Origin: CAZYFH01 sp964646815
GTDB taxonomy: Bacteria > Acidobacteriota > Vicinamibacteria > Vicinamibacterales > UBA8438
DNA length: 64,000 bases
Direction: 5' to 3'
Assembly (NCBI GenBank): GCA_964646815.1
Contig: CAZYFH010000019.1
Coordinates: 1-64,000, forward strand
The position numbers and the translations under genes are program-made. Under the pieces are notes generated by a model. The model ran no database searches, had not been told where the DNA came from, and worked only from the letters and a program-made list of their open reading frames with translations. This document shows, piece by piece, positions 1 to 8,793 of this stretch; the stretch's first letter is position 1, and each line of letters starts with the position of its first letter.

Positions 1-71
1 GGATGACTGGATTTGAACCAGCGACCCCCTGACCCCCAGTCAGGTGCGCTACCAGACTGCGCCACATCCCG
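1..71 (-). tRNA. tRNA-Pro (anticodon GGG), 3' end cut by window edge
   Basis: On the minus strand the sequence folds as a cloverleaf. The acceptor strand CGGGATG begins at 71, the D arm is GCGC..GCGC, the anticodon stem is CCTGA/TCAGG with loop CTGGGGG (anticodon GGG, proline), and the T arm is GCTGG-TTCAAAT-CCAGT. The 3' acceptor strand (CATCC..) runs off the left edge of the window, so the last few bases and the discriminator are missing. Confidence 0.93.
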
Positions 72-112
72 AACGACGTCACACACACAGAGACGGCATC
101 TCGCCGCCCGGC

Positions 113-628
113 CTACTTTTGCCGCTTGCGTTTCGCGCCAGTCGGCGCCCGCGCCTTCACTTTCCGTGGCGCGCGCGCCTTCGCCGCTCGCCGGGGTCCC
201 TGGGCTTTCGCCGGCGCCGGTCGCGGTACCTCGTCGAACAGTCGGCGCTCAGGGTCGCCGTTCATCGACAGGAACGCGAGAATCGACCGCAGTCCCTTTT
301 TGACATCGGCGATCCGTTCGCGGGCGTCCTCACCCAGCAGCTCAGCGATCGATGGCTCGCCTTCGACGGACCCAGCCTGACGGTCGCCACCGAGCTGCCG
401 CCGCGCCGCACCGAGCGTCAGTCCCTCGTGATACACCAGGCGCTTGATCTCGAGCACCAACTCGACATCCGCCCGGCGATACACTCGCGCTCCACCACCC
501 TTCGCCCTCCCAAGCCCAGGAAACTCCGTTTCCCACGAACGCAAGACATACGGCTGAACTTCCGCGATCGAGCAGACTTCGGCGGTCTTGAACAACGCTC
601 GCCTGGGGATGTCGGTCGTCGTGGCCAT
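113..628 (-). CDS. MerR-family helix-turn-helix regulator with basic C-terminal tail
   Basis: A 171-residue protein with a MerR-type winged-helix domain at about residues 11-80: FKTAEVCSIAEVQPYVLRSW, then the wing with Y50-R51-R52. Its middle is linker-like. It ends in a Lys/Arg/Ala-rich tail that could add non-specific DNA contacts. The open frame extends to 748, but the ATG at 628 begins right at the conserved domain. The gene lies 55 nt downstream of der on the same strand and is probably co-transcribed. No C-terminal effector domain is recognised, so its ligand and targets are unknown. Proteins of this short HTH type often sit near HU/IHF genes; here the HU-like gene is divergent, just beyond der. 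Confidence 0.8.
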   Translation of the reverse strand: MATTTDIPRRALFKTAEVCSIAEVQPYVLRSWETEFPGLGRAKGGGARVYRRADVELVLEIKRLVYHEGLTLGAARRQLGGDRQAGSVEGEPSIAELLGEDARERIADVKKGLRSILAFLSMNGDPERRLFDEVPRPAPAKAQGPRRAAKARAPRKVKARAPTGAKRKRQK

Positions 629-683
629 GCGGGCTGGGAACGCTTCGCCAGTATAACAGTCGGCTCGCAGCGGGCCGGCGATC

Positions 684-2072
684 TTATCGGCGGGAACGCG
701 GGCCCTTGTCACGACTCGTGCGCACCCGAAGCCGGATCGGTGTGCCATCGAAGCCGAAGGTCTCCCGCAGTCTATTAATGAGGAACCGCTCGTACGAAAA
801 ATGAAACCGCGTGGCGATGTTGGTAAAGAAGACGAATGTCGGCGGTCGTGACGCCACCTGCGTCGCGTACATGATGCGGACCTCGCGGCGTCCCGGGCTA
901 GGCGGCGGGTGCCGGCGTGTGATCCGCTCGACCATCCGATTCAAGACGCCGGTCGAGACGTGCGTCGAGCGCGCCGCTGCCACCTCGATGACCCGCTCGA
1001 TTAACTTGGGCGCTCGCTCGCCCGTGAGGGCCGAGATGTGCACAATCGGCGCAAATTCCGCAAACTTAAGCTCGTCGCGCAGATCGGCATCGAACTCCTT
1101 CGAAAAGCCTGGGCCACGAGCTTTGACGAGATCCCACTTGTTAGCCGCAATGACCATTCCGCATCCGGCCCGCTCGGCCTCCCCGGCAATGGTCGCATCC
1201 TGTTTACTCACGCCCTCGGCGGCATCGATCACCAGCACTGCCACGTCGGCGCGCACGAGCGCCCGTCGGGCGACGACCACGCTTACCGCTTCCACCCGGC
1301 CCGAGCGCGCCACCCGTCCTGGCCGGCGGATGCCCGCCGTGTCGACCAACCGGAGTTTGCGCCCGTGCCAGGTCAGACCGGCATCGACCACATCGCGGGT
1401 CGTGCCGGCCTGTTCGCTGACAAGCACCCGCTCTTCCTGCAACAGTAGATTGACGAGGGAGGATTTCCCCACATTGGGCCGTCCGATGATGGCCACTCCG
1501 ATTTCTACCGTCGCGGGACGCTCCAGGACGATCGCATCCGCAACTGCCGGCGGCTTGCGGCCGGGGAGACGCGCGACGATCTCGTCGAGCAGGTCACCCA
1601 CGCCGAGGCCATGCTCCGCCGCGATCGGCACGACGGGCACGATGGCCAGACGATAGAACTCCTCGACGTTCCCTCGCGCCTCCTTGTCGTCGATCTTATT
1701 GACTGTCAGCACGATCGGCACGCCGAGCCGGCGGACGTGGGCGGCGACAGCCTCGTCGGCTGGAACGATTCCATCGCGCCCATCGACGAGCATCACGATG
1801 ACGTCGGCCGTCTCGAGCGCCTTGAACCCCTGCGCCGCCACTTCCGCCTGGAGCGGATCGTCACTCGCCCCGAACAACCCACCCGTATCGACCAGCTCGA
1901 GTTCAGTGCCAAGCCACTCCACGGCGTGACGGATCGCGTCCCGTGTGGTCCCCGGTACGGCCGTGACGATCGCGCGGCGCGAACCCGACACGCGATTGAA
2001 GAGAGTCGACTTCCCGACATTGGGACGCCCCACCAACACGACCACGTTCTCTCGCCTTGGACGGCCTCCCAT
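684..2072 (-). CDS. der: Ribosome-assembly GTPase Der (EngA)
   Basis: A 462-residue protein with two tandem GTPase domains and a C-terminal KH-like domain, the layout unique to Der, which acts in maturation of the 50S subunit. Domain 1 has GRPNVGKST (residues 15-23), TTRD at 42, DTGG at 62 and NKID at 125. Domain 2 has GRPNVGKSS (about 198-206), TTRD at 224, DTAG at 244 and NKWD at 311. The length is normal for the family. The ATG at 2072 puts the first G1 motif 14 residues in. It is transcribed divergently from the HU gene across a gap of about 95 bp. Confidence 0.97.
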   Translation of the reverse strand: MGGRPRRENVVVLVGRPNVGKSTLFNRVSGSRRAIVTAVPGTTRDAIRHAVEWLGTELELVDTGGLFGASDDPLQAEVAAQGFKALETADVIVMLVDGRDGIVPADEAVAAHVRRLGVPIVLTVNKIDDKEARGNVEEFYRLAIVPVVPIAAEHGLGVGDLLDEIVARLPGRKPPAVADAIVLERPATVEIGVAIIGRPNVGKSSLVNLLLQEERVLVSEQAGTTRDVVDAGLTWHGRKLRLVDTAGIRRPGRVARSGRVEAVSVVVARRALVRADVAVLVIDAAEGVSKQDATIAGEAERAGCGMVIAANKWDLVKARGPGFSKEFDADLRDELKFAEFAPIVHISALTGERAPKLIERVIEVAAARSTHVSTGVLNRMVERITRRHPPPSPGRREVRIMYATQVASRPPTFVFFTNIATRFHFSYERFLINRLRETFGFDGTPIRLRVRTSRDKGPRSRR

Positions 2073-2109
2073 CTGTCTCTCGCTCTAAACGCCTCTCAAC
2101 TCACCGGCC

Positions 2110-2139
2110 TTGACAGCCGTAAAATGCAGTATCTATGAT
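2110..2139 (+). promoter_or_regulatory. Sigma70-type promoter of the HU/IHF-like gene
   Basis: A consensus TTGACA (2110-2115) is followed after 18 bp by TATGAT (2134-2139). Transcription would start near 2146, just ahead of the GAGGAG ribosome-binding site at 2153-2158. It is one of the best promoter matches in the window and fits the high expression expected of a nucleoid protein. Confidence 0.8.
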
Positions 2140-2168
2140 ATTTACACACGTTGAGGAGCACGCACGTC

Positions 2169-2441
2169 ATGATCAAGGTCGACATCGTCAACGAGGTGTC
2201 GAGGGCCGCCGATATCACCAAGGTGAAATCCGAGGTGGCCGTCGACGCCGTCTTCGACGCTATGCGCATGTCGATGCAGCGCGGTGAGCGGATTGAGCTC
2301 CGGGGATTCGGCGTGTTCCAGGTCAAGCCCCGCAAGCGCGGCATCGGTCGCAATCCGCGCACCGGCAAAGAAGTCAGGATCCCACCCGGTCGCACGATTC
2401 GCTTCAAGCCGGGCAAAGACCTCCAGAACGTCGGCGGCTGA
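2169..2441 (+). CDS. HU/IHF family nucleoid DNA-bending protein
   Basis: A 90-residue protein of the HU/IHF fold. An N-terminal helical dimerisation part (IVNEV...DAVFDAM) is followed by the conserved RGFGVF turn (about 45-50) and the beta-arm that enters the minor groove, with RNPRTGKEV at 61-69 and the intercalating proline at 63. HU-type proteins bend and compact DNA and assist replication and transcription. The ATG at 2169 is chosen over an upstream TTG at 2151, because GAGGAG at 2153-2158 is correctly spaced for 2169 and overlaps the TTG. The M50 protease gene begins 18 nt after the stop and probably shares the transcript. Whether it is HU or one IHF subunit cannot be decided here. Confidence 0.95.
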   Translation: MIKVDIVNEVSRAADITKVKSEVAVDAVFDAMRMSMQRGERIELRGFGVFQVKPRKRGIGRNPRTGKEVRIPPGRTIRFKPGKDLQNVGG

Positions 2442-2459
2442 CGCCGCGGAACTGCCTCG

Positions 2460-3464
2460 TTGTCGTTCGAACACGCCGACCGACCGCTCTCCGCGCCCGT
2501 CCCCTGGTCCCCGACACCAGAGGCTGCCGGGAGTCCGCCCACGGACCTCGATTGGCGCCCCCCACGCCGGCATCGCCCCCTGGTCCACGTCGGCCTGCTT
2601 CTAACGACCATCGTGACGACGATGATCGCAGGCAGCGAGCACTATGCCGGTTTCCGCTACGACTTCACCGCGGAGTGGACGTCGTATTCGCTCCTCTACG
2701 GGGCCTCGTACAGCGCCACGATTCTGTCCATCCTCGGCACGCACGAGCTTGGTCACTACTTCGCCTGCCGGTACTACCGGGTTGACGCGTCGCTCCCGTA
2801 TTTCATCCCGGCCCCACTCTTCTTGACTGGAACGCTAGGTGCCGTGATCCGCATCCGGCAGCGTATCCCCGGCAAACGAATGCTGTTCGACATCGGCGCG
2901 GCCGGGCCGATCGCCGGGTTCGTCGTCGCCGTACCGGCGCTCTTTCTCGGTCTCTGGCTGTCGCGCGTCGTGCCGCTGCCTGACGCGGCGACCCCACTGC
3001 CCGACAACCTCATCAGCATCGAGTTCGGTGAGCCGCTCCTGTATCAGTTCGCCGAATGGATGATCTGGGGCGGCACACCCGACGGTTACACACTCAACTG
3101 GCACCCCGTCGCGACGGCTGCCTGGCTGGGTCTCCTGGTCACCGCCATCAACCTCTTTCCCGTCTCCCAGCTCGACGGCGGTCACATCTCATATGCCGTC
3201 CTGGGATCCCGGTCGACCTTCGTCACGCTCGGCTCGCTTGTCGCGGTCGTCGGGTTAGCGTTCATCTCGATCTCCTGGATCATCTGGGCCATTCTGATCG
3301 TACTCATGGTCGCCTACCTCGGGCCACGTCACCCCCGCACCGTCGACGAGCACGTCCCCTTGGACGGCCGCCGTCGGCTCGTCGCCGTCGGCACGATCGC
3401 GATCTTCTTGCTCTGTTTCACACCTTCCCCAATCGAGGTCTCAAGCTTCGTCGCCGGGCCGTAG
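2460..3464 (+). CDS. M50 family (site-2-type) membrane metalloprotease
   Basis: A 334-residue polytopic membrane protein with the site-2 protease signature. HELGH at residues 95-99 is in a transmembrane segment and gives the two zinc histidines and catalytic Glu. GPIAG is at about 149-153, and the third ligand motif NLFPVSQLDGGH at 231-242. No PDZ domain is seen, so it resembles the compact S2P/EGY-like branch more than RseP. Such enzymes cleave membrane-embedded substrates, often anti-sigma factors; the substrate here is unknown. The start is the TTG at 2460, 18 nt after the HU stop. The first 40 residues are Pro-rich and cytoplasmic-looking, so a later start is possible. Confidence 0.85.
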   Translation: MSFEHADRPLSAPVPWSPTPEAAGSPPTDLDWRPPRRHRPLVHVGLLLTTIVTTMIAGSEHYAGFRYDFTAEWTSYSLLYGASYSATILSILGTHELGHYFACRYYRVDASLPYFIPAPLFLTGTLGAVIRIRQRIPGKRMLFDIGAAGPIAGFVVAVPALFLGLWLSRVVPLPDAATPLPDNLISIEFGEPLLYQFAEWMIWGGTPDGYTLNWHPVATAAWLGLLVTAINLFPVSQLDGGHISYAVLGSRSTFVTLGSLVAVVGLAFISISWIIWAILIVLMVAYLGPRHPRTVDEHVPLDGRRRLVAVGTIAIFLLCFTPSPIEVSSFVAGP

Positions 3465-3605
3465 GGTCCGCGCCCGGGACTCAGGCTTCCTGGTTTCTTG
3501 CTCGATCGCTCTTGGTTTCAGGCTCAATTGCTCCTGTTTCTGATCTGCCGACTCTGCCGCCCTGCACCTGAAACCGGGAACTCCGGGCGAGCGTCCCGAC
3601 TGCAG
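3465..3605. other. Intergenic gap between convergent genes, with a 9-bp inverted repeat
   Basis: The 141-bp space between the convergent M50 protease and priA genes holds no credible gene. GGTTTCAGG (3514-3522) is exactly complementary to CCTGAAACC (3567-3575), but the 44-nt loop is long for an intrinsic terminator. The stretch is rich in short TTTC/GCTC words unlike coding DNA. Confidence 0.4.
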
Positions 3606-5849
3606 CTACAGCATCGATAGCGGATCCACGTCCACGCTCACGCGCCGACGAAGATCGGGGCGCACATTCAGCGCGTTGACGACTGCGTCACGCATCGCCC
3701 GCCGGTGATCGCCCTTGAGAAACAGCTGCGCCCGATGCTGCCCGCGTAGACGGGCAAGCGGCGCGGGTGCCGGACCCAAGACCAAGAAGCCCGGCTGACC
3801 ACGCAAGAGACCGGCCAACTCGCGCGCATCGTTCATCGCCGCCTGCGACGAACGCCCGCGGACGACGGCGTTGACCATCGCCACGACCGGCGGGTATCGA
3901 AGGTCGGTGCGAAACCGGATCTCCTCGTCGAAGAACGGCTCGTACTCCTGCCGGCAGGCATAGCTGATGCTGTAGTGCTCGGGATAGAACGACTGAATGA
4001 TGGCTTCTCCGGGTCGCGCGCCGCGACCGGCGCGGCCCGCCACCTGGGTAAGAAGCTGAAACGTCCGCTCCGCTGCACGGAAATCAGCGAGGGTGAGCCC
4101 CACGTCTGCGGAGACGACCCCTACGAGGGTCACGTTCGGAAAGTCGTGCCCCTTCGCGATCATCTGCGTACCGACCAGCACGCGGATGTCCCCACGCGCG
4201 AAGCGCGCGAGGATCTCTGCTGCGGCGCCGCGCCGACCGACAGTGTCTCGATCCAGTCGCCCAACGGTCGCATCCGGAAACCGCTCCGCCAATTCTGCCT
4301 CGATCCGCTCGGTCCCGAACCCGACCGTCTCTAGGTAGGGACCCGCACAGTGGCTGCACATCGTCGGGCGCGCCACGCTGTAGTTGCAGTAATGGCAGCG
4401 CGCCCGGCCGACCCCGCGGTGCAACGTCAACGTCACGCTGCAGTTCGGGCACTCCAGCGTCCTCCCGCACTGTCGACAGAGGACCGCGGACGCAAACCCG
4501 CGGCGGTTCAGCATGATGAGCGCCTGGTCGCCGCGGGCCAGCGCGCGAGCCAGCGCCTCTCGAAACGGCTGGCTGAGGACGACATCCGGACCCTCAGCGG
4601 CCGCAACCTCGCGCATGTCGACGACCTGCACCGTTGCCAGCGGCCGCTTGTGCACGCGCGTCGTCATCACGACGCGCGTATACCGTCCGAGGTGCGCGTT
4701 GTGGAAGCTCTCCATCGACGGCGTCGCGGACCCGAGCACGACGAGGGCGCCCGCCCGTTGTCCCCGAACGACCGCGACGTCGCGCGCGTGATACCGCGGC
4801 GACTCCTCCTGTTTATAGGACGTGTCGTGCTCTTCGTCGACGACGATGAGGCCGATGTCGGTCAGGGGCGCAAAGACGGCCGACCGCGTACCGACGACCG
4901 CGTCGACAGCTCCACTTTGAATCCGGTGCCACTGGTCATGACGCTCGCCGTCGGACAACCCGCTGTGTTGGATGGCAACCCGTTCGCCCAGTGCGCGGCG
5001 AAATGTCATGGCCACGGCCGGGGCAAGCCCGATTTCCGGTACCAGCACGAGCACCCGGCGCCCACTAGCGCACACACGGCGGGCGAGCCGCAGATAGACC
5101 TCTGTCTTGCCGCTTCCGGTTACCCCGTGAAGCAGCGCGACCTGGAACCGGTCCGACTCGGCCAATGGCTCCAGTGTGTCGAGCGCCCGCCGCTGGTCGT
5201 TAGTCGGCTGCACGGGTGGGGCGGCCCCGGGTGTCACGCCCGGCTCGGCGGCAGTGAAAGGGTCACGATCGACCCGCCGCGTCCGGAGCGTTACCAACCC
5301 GCGGCGTTCCATCCGCCCCAGTGTGGCCGCAGCTACGCCCCTACGGCGAAGCACCGCTGCATCCAATCCGTCGGGCGCCGCCACAAGCAAGGCAAGTGCC
5401 TCCCGCTGGCGTCGTCCGAGACCCCCGCCCCCGTCCGCGAGCGACGTGTCCCGCCCGAGCCCTGTTGCGTGCGCCACGCGTGCCGTCTTGAACCGCGGCG
5501 TGTGCCGGCGGTTCGCGGCCATCGCCAGCGGCGGCATCGCGGCCGCAATCGTCTCACCGGGACCGCATGCGTAGTAGTCAGCCACCCACCGGGCAAGTTC
5601 TAGTACCTCCGATGGCACAAGGGCCTCGACGTCGAGACACTCCATGACGTCGCGGATTCCATCGTCCGGAATCCCCGGGGTCCCGGCGGTGTTGGCGTCC
5701 CGCTCGATCACACATCCCGTGACGATCCGGCTCCCGAGCGGCACGACGACTCGACTTCCCGGCTCGGGATGGTGCATCCCATCCGGCACCCGGTAGGTGA
5801 GTGCAGGGAGGAACGGGATCGGAACGGCGACGGACACGAGGTGGGACAT
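3606..5849 (-). CDS. priA: Primosomal protein N' (replication restart helicase PriA)
   Basis: A 747-residue superfamily 2 helicase. The N-terminal 3'-DNA-end binding domain is at about residues 1-110. Walker A GVTGSGKTEVY is at 242-252, the DEEH box VVDEEHDTSYKQ at 336-347, and GSATPSME at 373-380. Eight zinc-ribbon cysteines follow in CRQC..CPNC..CHYC..CSHC, then the C-terminal helicase lobe with GTQMIAKGHDFP. PriA reloads the replisome at stalled forks. The open frame extends to 5948, but the ATG at 5849 begins the conserved MSHLVSVAVPIPF segment and the extra 33 residues come from repeat-like DNA. Confidence 0.97.
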   Translation of the reverse strand: MSHLVSVAVPIPFLPALTYRVPDGMHHPEPGSRVVVPLGSRIVTGCVIERDANTAGTPGIPDDGIRDVMECLDVEALVPSEVLELARWVADYYACGPGETIAAAMPPLAMAANRRHTPRFKTARVAHATGLGRDTSLADGGGGLGRRQREALALLVAAPDGLDAAVLRRRGVAAATLGRMERRGLVTLRTRRVDRDPFTAAEPGVTPGAAPPVQPTNDQRRALDTLEPLAESDRFQVALLHGVTGSGKTEVYLRLARRVCASGRRVLVLVPEIGLAPAVAMTFRRALGERVAIQHSGLSDGERHDQWHRIQSGAVDAVVGTRSAVFAPLTDIGLIVVDEEHDTSYKQEESPRYHARDVAVVRGQRAGALVVLGSATPSMESFHNAHLGRYTRVVMTTRVHKRPLATVQVVDMREVAAAEGPDVVLSQPFREALARALARGDQALIMLNRRGFASAVLCRQCGRTLECPNCSVTLTLHRGVGRARCHYCNYSVARPTMCSHCAGPYLETVGFGTERIEAELAERFPDATVGRLDRDTVGRRGAAAEILARFARGDIRVLVGTQMIAKGHDFPNVTLVGVVSADVGLTLADFRAAERTFQLLTQVAGRAGRGARPGEAIIQSFYPEHYSISYACRQEYEPFFDEEIRFRTDLRYPPVVAMVNAVVRGRSSQAAMNDARELAGLLRGQPGFLVLGPAPAPLARLRGQHRAQLFLKGDHRRAMRDAVVNALNVRPDLRRRVSVDVDPLSML

Positions 5850-5868
5850 GGTGTCCGGATAGTACTCG

Positions 5869-5914
5869 GGGTTCAGGATTTCAGGTTCCGGGTTCAAGGT
5901 TCCATGTTCCGGAA
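5869..5914. repeat. GGTTC/TTCAGG short-word repeat array upstream of priA
   Basis: About 46 bp directly 5' of priA consist of variants of a 7-8 nt word (GGTTCAGG, TTTCAGG, TTCCGGG, TTCAAGG, TTCCATG, TTCCGGA). The pattern is low-complexity and not coding-like. The rest of the 5850-6031 spacer shows nothing else recognisable. Confidence 0.6.
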
Positions 5915-6031
5915 GGACAAAACCAGGGACGAGAGGACGTGGACTCAAAGGCGACGAGGCCCGGGACCAGGAGCAACGGAGCGTGGTGCGGGGAAGGGCA
6001 GTTAGGCAAGGAACGTCGTGCGGTGTGAGGT

Positions 6032-6868
6032 CTACTCTCCGCGCAGGATTGACCGCACGCGTTTCATGTCCTCCCAGACGTCACGCTTGCGGTCCGGACT
6101 GCGGAGGAGAAACGCGGGGTGGAAGGTGGGAATCAGCTTGGCACCACGGAACTTGTAGACACGACCGCGGGCCTTCGAGATTGGTATCTTCTCATCCCGG
6201 AGCAGCGTCCGCATGGCGAACGATCCAAGCGCGACGATGACACGGGGTCGAATTGCGTCAATCTGCGCAAACAAGAACCGCTCACAGGTCTGCACCTCAT
6301 CGGGCTCGGGATTTCGGTTGTCCGGCGGGCGGCACTTGATCACGTTGGCAATGTAGACGTCGTCGCGCTGAAGGTCGATGGCCTCGATGATCTTCGTTAG
6401 CAGCTGACCTGCGCGGCCGACGAAAGGAATTCCCTGGCGATCCTCGTCTCGCCCCGGCGCTTCGCCGACGAACATCAGATCGGCGTCGGCGTTGCCGACG
6501 CCAAAGACGAGCCTCGTGCGACCGGTGTGGAGCTTGCACCGGGTGCACTCGCCGAGATCGGTGCGGATGTGATCGAGACCATCCTGCCCGCTGGCCACAT
6601 CAGACGCGGTGACCTGATCGAAATTCGAGACGTCAACGGCGCTCGAGTCGGGCAGATGCGCTCCGCCTGACGATATCGGGTCATCGGCTGACCCTGCGGC
6701 CAGCGTCAAATTACGTGGGGCAGGTGAGAACGACTCGTCTGGATCTGACGCCTGCGCGATCGGAACGTCCGCTGGACGCGTGCGCCACGCCGCGTCGCGA
6801 CTGACACCCTCAACACCGAGCTCTTCAAAAAACTCGAGATGCGCCGCGATCTGATCGTGCTCGCTCAC
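6032..6868 (-). CDS. Uracil-DNA glycosylase, family 4 (Fe-S)
   Basis: A 278-residue protein whose last ~175 residues are a family 4 uracil-DNA glycosylase, which removes uracil from DNA. Motif 1 is GEAPGRDEDRQGIPFVGRAG, and motif 2 is HPAFLLR near the C-terminus. Four cysteines suited to a 4Fe-4S cluster are in CTRCKL, IKCRPP and QTCERF. The first ~100 residues are poorly conserved and may be a disordered extension. The ATG overlaps the coaBC stop by 4 nt (ATGA), so the two genes are translationally coupled. Confidence 0.93.
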   Translation of the reverse strand: MSEHDQIAAHLEFFEELGVEGVSRDAAWRTRPADVPIAQASDPDESFSPAPRNLTLAAGSADDPISSGGAHLPDSSAVDVSNFDQVTASDVASGQDGLDHIRTDLGECTRCKLHTGRTRLVFGVGNADADLMFVGEAPGRDEDRQGIPFVGRAGQLLTKIIEAIDLQRDDVYIANVIKCRPPDNRNPEPDEVQTCERFLFAQIDAIRPRVIVALGSFAMRTLLRDEKIPISKARGRVYKFRGAKLIPTFHPAFLLRSPDRKRDVWEDMKRVRSILRGE

Positions 6869-8109
6869 GAGCGCGCCTGCGGGTTGCCGGCGACCTTCGG
6901 AGCACGGAGGCTTTCCTCCACCCGATCCAGAATGACCCGCGCGAGGTCCCGCTTCGACCGACGCGTCACCTCCTCGGCGCCGGTCCGGGTCACCAACGTC
7001 GCGATGTTCGTGTCGACCGCGAAACCGGCGCCCGGCACGGACACGTCATTGGCCACCACGAAGTCGAGCTGCTTCTGCTCGAGCTTCGCGCGGGCGCGTC
7101 TCACTGTGTCGTCCGTTTCGGCGGCGAAGCCGACGAGGATGGGAACCGACCGGCCGGCGCGCCAATGTCCCAGCTCAGCCAGAATGTCCCGCGTGCGTTG
7201 GAGCGACAGGACGAGCTCCTCGCGGTCCTTCGGGATCTTCGACCCGCGCACGCCGCCACCCGCTGTAAAGTCGGCCACCGCGGCGGCCATCACGACGACG
7301 TCGACGCCACCAGCGCCGTCCATGGAGACGCGCGCGGTCACCGCCTCGTGCATTTGCCGGGCACTGCGGACGCGAATCATCTCTGCGCCAGCCAGCGGCT
7401 CGAGTACTGTCGGGCCGGTCACAAGCAGCACCCGGGCGCCTCGCGCCATCGCCTCCGCGGCGACGGCATAGCCCATCCGGCCGGTAGAGCGATTACCGAG
7501 AAAACGCACCGGATCGAGATCTTCATACGTCGGCCCCGCGGTGACCAGCACACAGCGGCCGGCCAGGCTCCCACCCGCGTTGAGCAGCTGAAGGGCTGCG
7601 TCGACCACGTCCACTGGATCAGCCAGGCGTCCCCTCCCGATCCAGCCACAGGCAAGATAGCCCTCCCCCGGCTCAACAAACCGCACCCCCGACGCCGCCA
7701 ACTGGTCGAGGTTTCGGCGGACGGCGTCGTGCGCGAGCATCTGGCTGTTCATCGCAGGCGCGACCAACACGGGCGCAGTGGTGGCCAGATACAACGAGGA
7801 GAGGAAGTCGTCGGCGATACCATTCGCAAACTTGCCCAGGATGTTCGCCGTGGCCGGCGCCACGAGGAGCAGATCAACATCGGTGGCTAGCGCGATGTGC
7901 TCGATATCGCCGTTTGCCCCAGGCACGAACTGATCGCCGATCACCGGCCGGCCGGTAATGGCCTCGAACGTCAGCGGCCCGACGAACCGCTGCGCGTTCG
8001 CGGTCATGACCGTGACGACGTCGTGGCCCCGCTGCTGAAGGCGACGCGCCACCTCGACCGCCTTGTATGCGCCGATGCCGCCGCTCACGCCAAGCGCAAC
8101 CAAAGCCAT
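6865..8109 (-). CDS. coaBC: Bifunctional phosphopantothenoylcysteine synthetase/decarboxylase
   Basis: A 415-residue fusion enzyme for two steps of coenzyme A synthesis. The N-terminal flavin-dependent CoaC half has GVSGGIGAYKA at about residue 7, the catalytic-type His in GDIEHIALA, and the substrate motif APAMNSQM. The C-terminal CoaB half starts at about 185 with VLVTAGPTYEDLDPVRFLGN and has the strap motif STGRMGYA. The ATG at 8109 starts the flavodoxin-like fold; the longer open frame to 8220 overlaps gmk. The gene starts 11 nt after the gmk stop. In many bacteria rpoZ lies between these two genes; it is absent here. Confidence 0.96.
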   Translation of the reverse strand: MALVALGVSGGIGAYKAVEVARRLQQRGHDVVTVMTANAQRFVGPLTFEAITGRPVIGDQFVPGANGDIEHIALATDVDLLLVAPATANILGKFANGIADDFLSSLYLATTAPVLVAPAMNSQMLAHDAVRRNLDQLAASGVRFVEPGEGYLACGWIGRGRLADPVDVVDAALQLLNAGGSLAGRCVLVTAGPTYEDLDPVRFLGNRSTGRMGYAVAAEAMARGARVLLVTGPTVLEPLAGAEMIRVRSARQMHEAVTARVSMDGAGGVDVVVMAAAVADFTAGGGVRGSKIPKDREELVLSLQRTRDILAELGHWRAGRSVPILVGFAAETDDTVRRARAKLEQKQLDFVVANDVSVPGAGFAVDTNIATLVTRTGAEEVTRRSKRDLARVILDRVEESLRAPKVAGNPQARS

Positions 8110-8120
8110 ATCTGGTCCGC

Positions 8121-8792
8121 CTACACTCGGAAGGTGTCCGCGATGGCCGCGGCCACACCGGCCACGACGTCCGGCTTCGCCCGCTCGGCCACGACAATGC
8201 TGCGCACGCGATCGACGCACGCGTCGAGATCGTCGTTCACGACGACGTAGTCGTACTCAGGGCTGGCGTCCACCTCGCGGCGGGCGGTCTCGAGACGCCG
8301 CCTAAGGTGCACCTCGTCCACGTCGCCGGCGCTCCGGGCACGCAGACGCGCTTCGAGCACCGCGAACGACGGCGGCAGAACGAAGACGCCGACCACTCGG
8401 TCGCCCCGCTCTCGCACCTGCCGTGCGCCCTGCACGTCGATCACGAGCACGACGTCTCTCCCTTCGGCTCGGCACCGTTCCGTATCGGCGGCGGCGGTGC
8501 CGTAGAGATGGCCAAATACGTCGGCCCATTCGAGAAACGCGCCGTCGTCGATCATTCGCTCGAACAACGCCCTCTCCACGAAATTATAGTCGACGCCGGC
8601 CGACTCCCCCGCACGCGGCGGTCGCGATGTATAGGAGCGAGACATCACCACGCCGGCCACGCGCGCGATCAGTCGCCTGACGAGCGTCGTCTTCCCCGTT
8701 CCCGACGGAGCGGAGACGATGAACAGAAGGCCGCGTCGCGGACGCGGCCCTTCCCCGGACACGCGGGCGTGGGTTTCTGTTGCCGGCGCCAC
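8121..8792 (-). CDS. gmk: Guanylate kinase
   Basis: A 224-residue GMP kinase (GMP + ATP to GDP + ADP). The P-loop APSGTGKT is at about residues 28-35, the GMP-binding SRSYTSRPPRAGE follows at ~52, then GVDYNFV, the lid region, and IDVQGARQV. No upstream ATG fits. The GTG at 8792 lies 1 nt after the yicC stop and is preferred, giving a 20-residue leader before the conserved fold. A start nearer GLLFIVSAPSG would also be functional. It is in a tight minus-strand operon with yicC upstream and coaBC downstream. Confidence 0.95.
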   Translation of the reverse strand: MAPATETHARVSGEGPRPRRGLLFIVSAPSGTGKTTLVRRLIARVAGVVMSRSYTSRPPRAGESAGVDYNFVERALFERMIDDGAFLEWADVFGHLYGTAAADTERCRAEGRDVVLVIDVQGARQVRERGDRVVGVFVLPPSFAVLEARLRARSAGDVDEVHLRRRLETARREVDASPEYDYVVVNDDLDACVDRVRSIVVAERAKPDVVAGVAAAIADTFRV

Positions 8793-8793
8793 G

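Noticed and set aside
4350..5603. 417-residue plus-strand frame inside priA
   Set aside because: It lies wholly opposite the well-conserved helicase and reads as low-complexity Arg/Pro/His protein.
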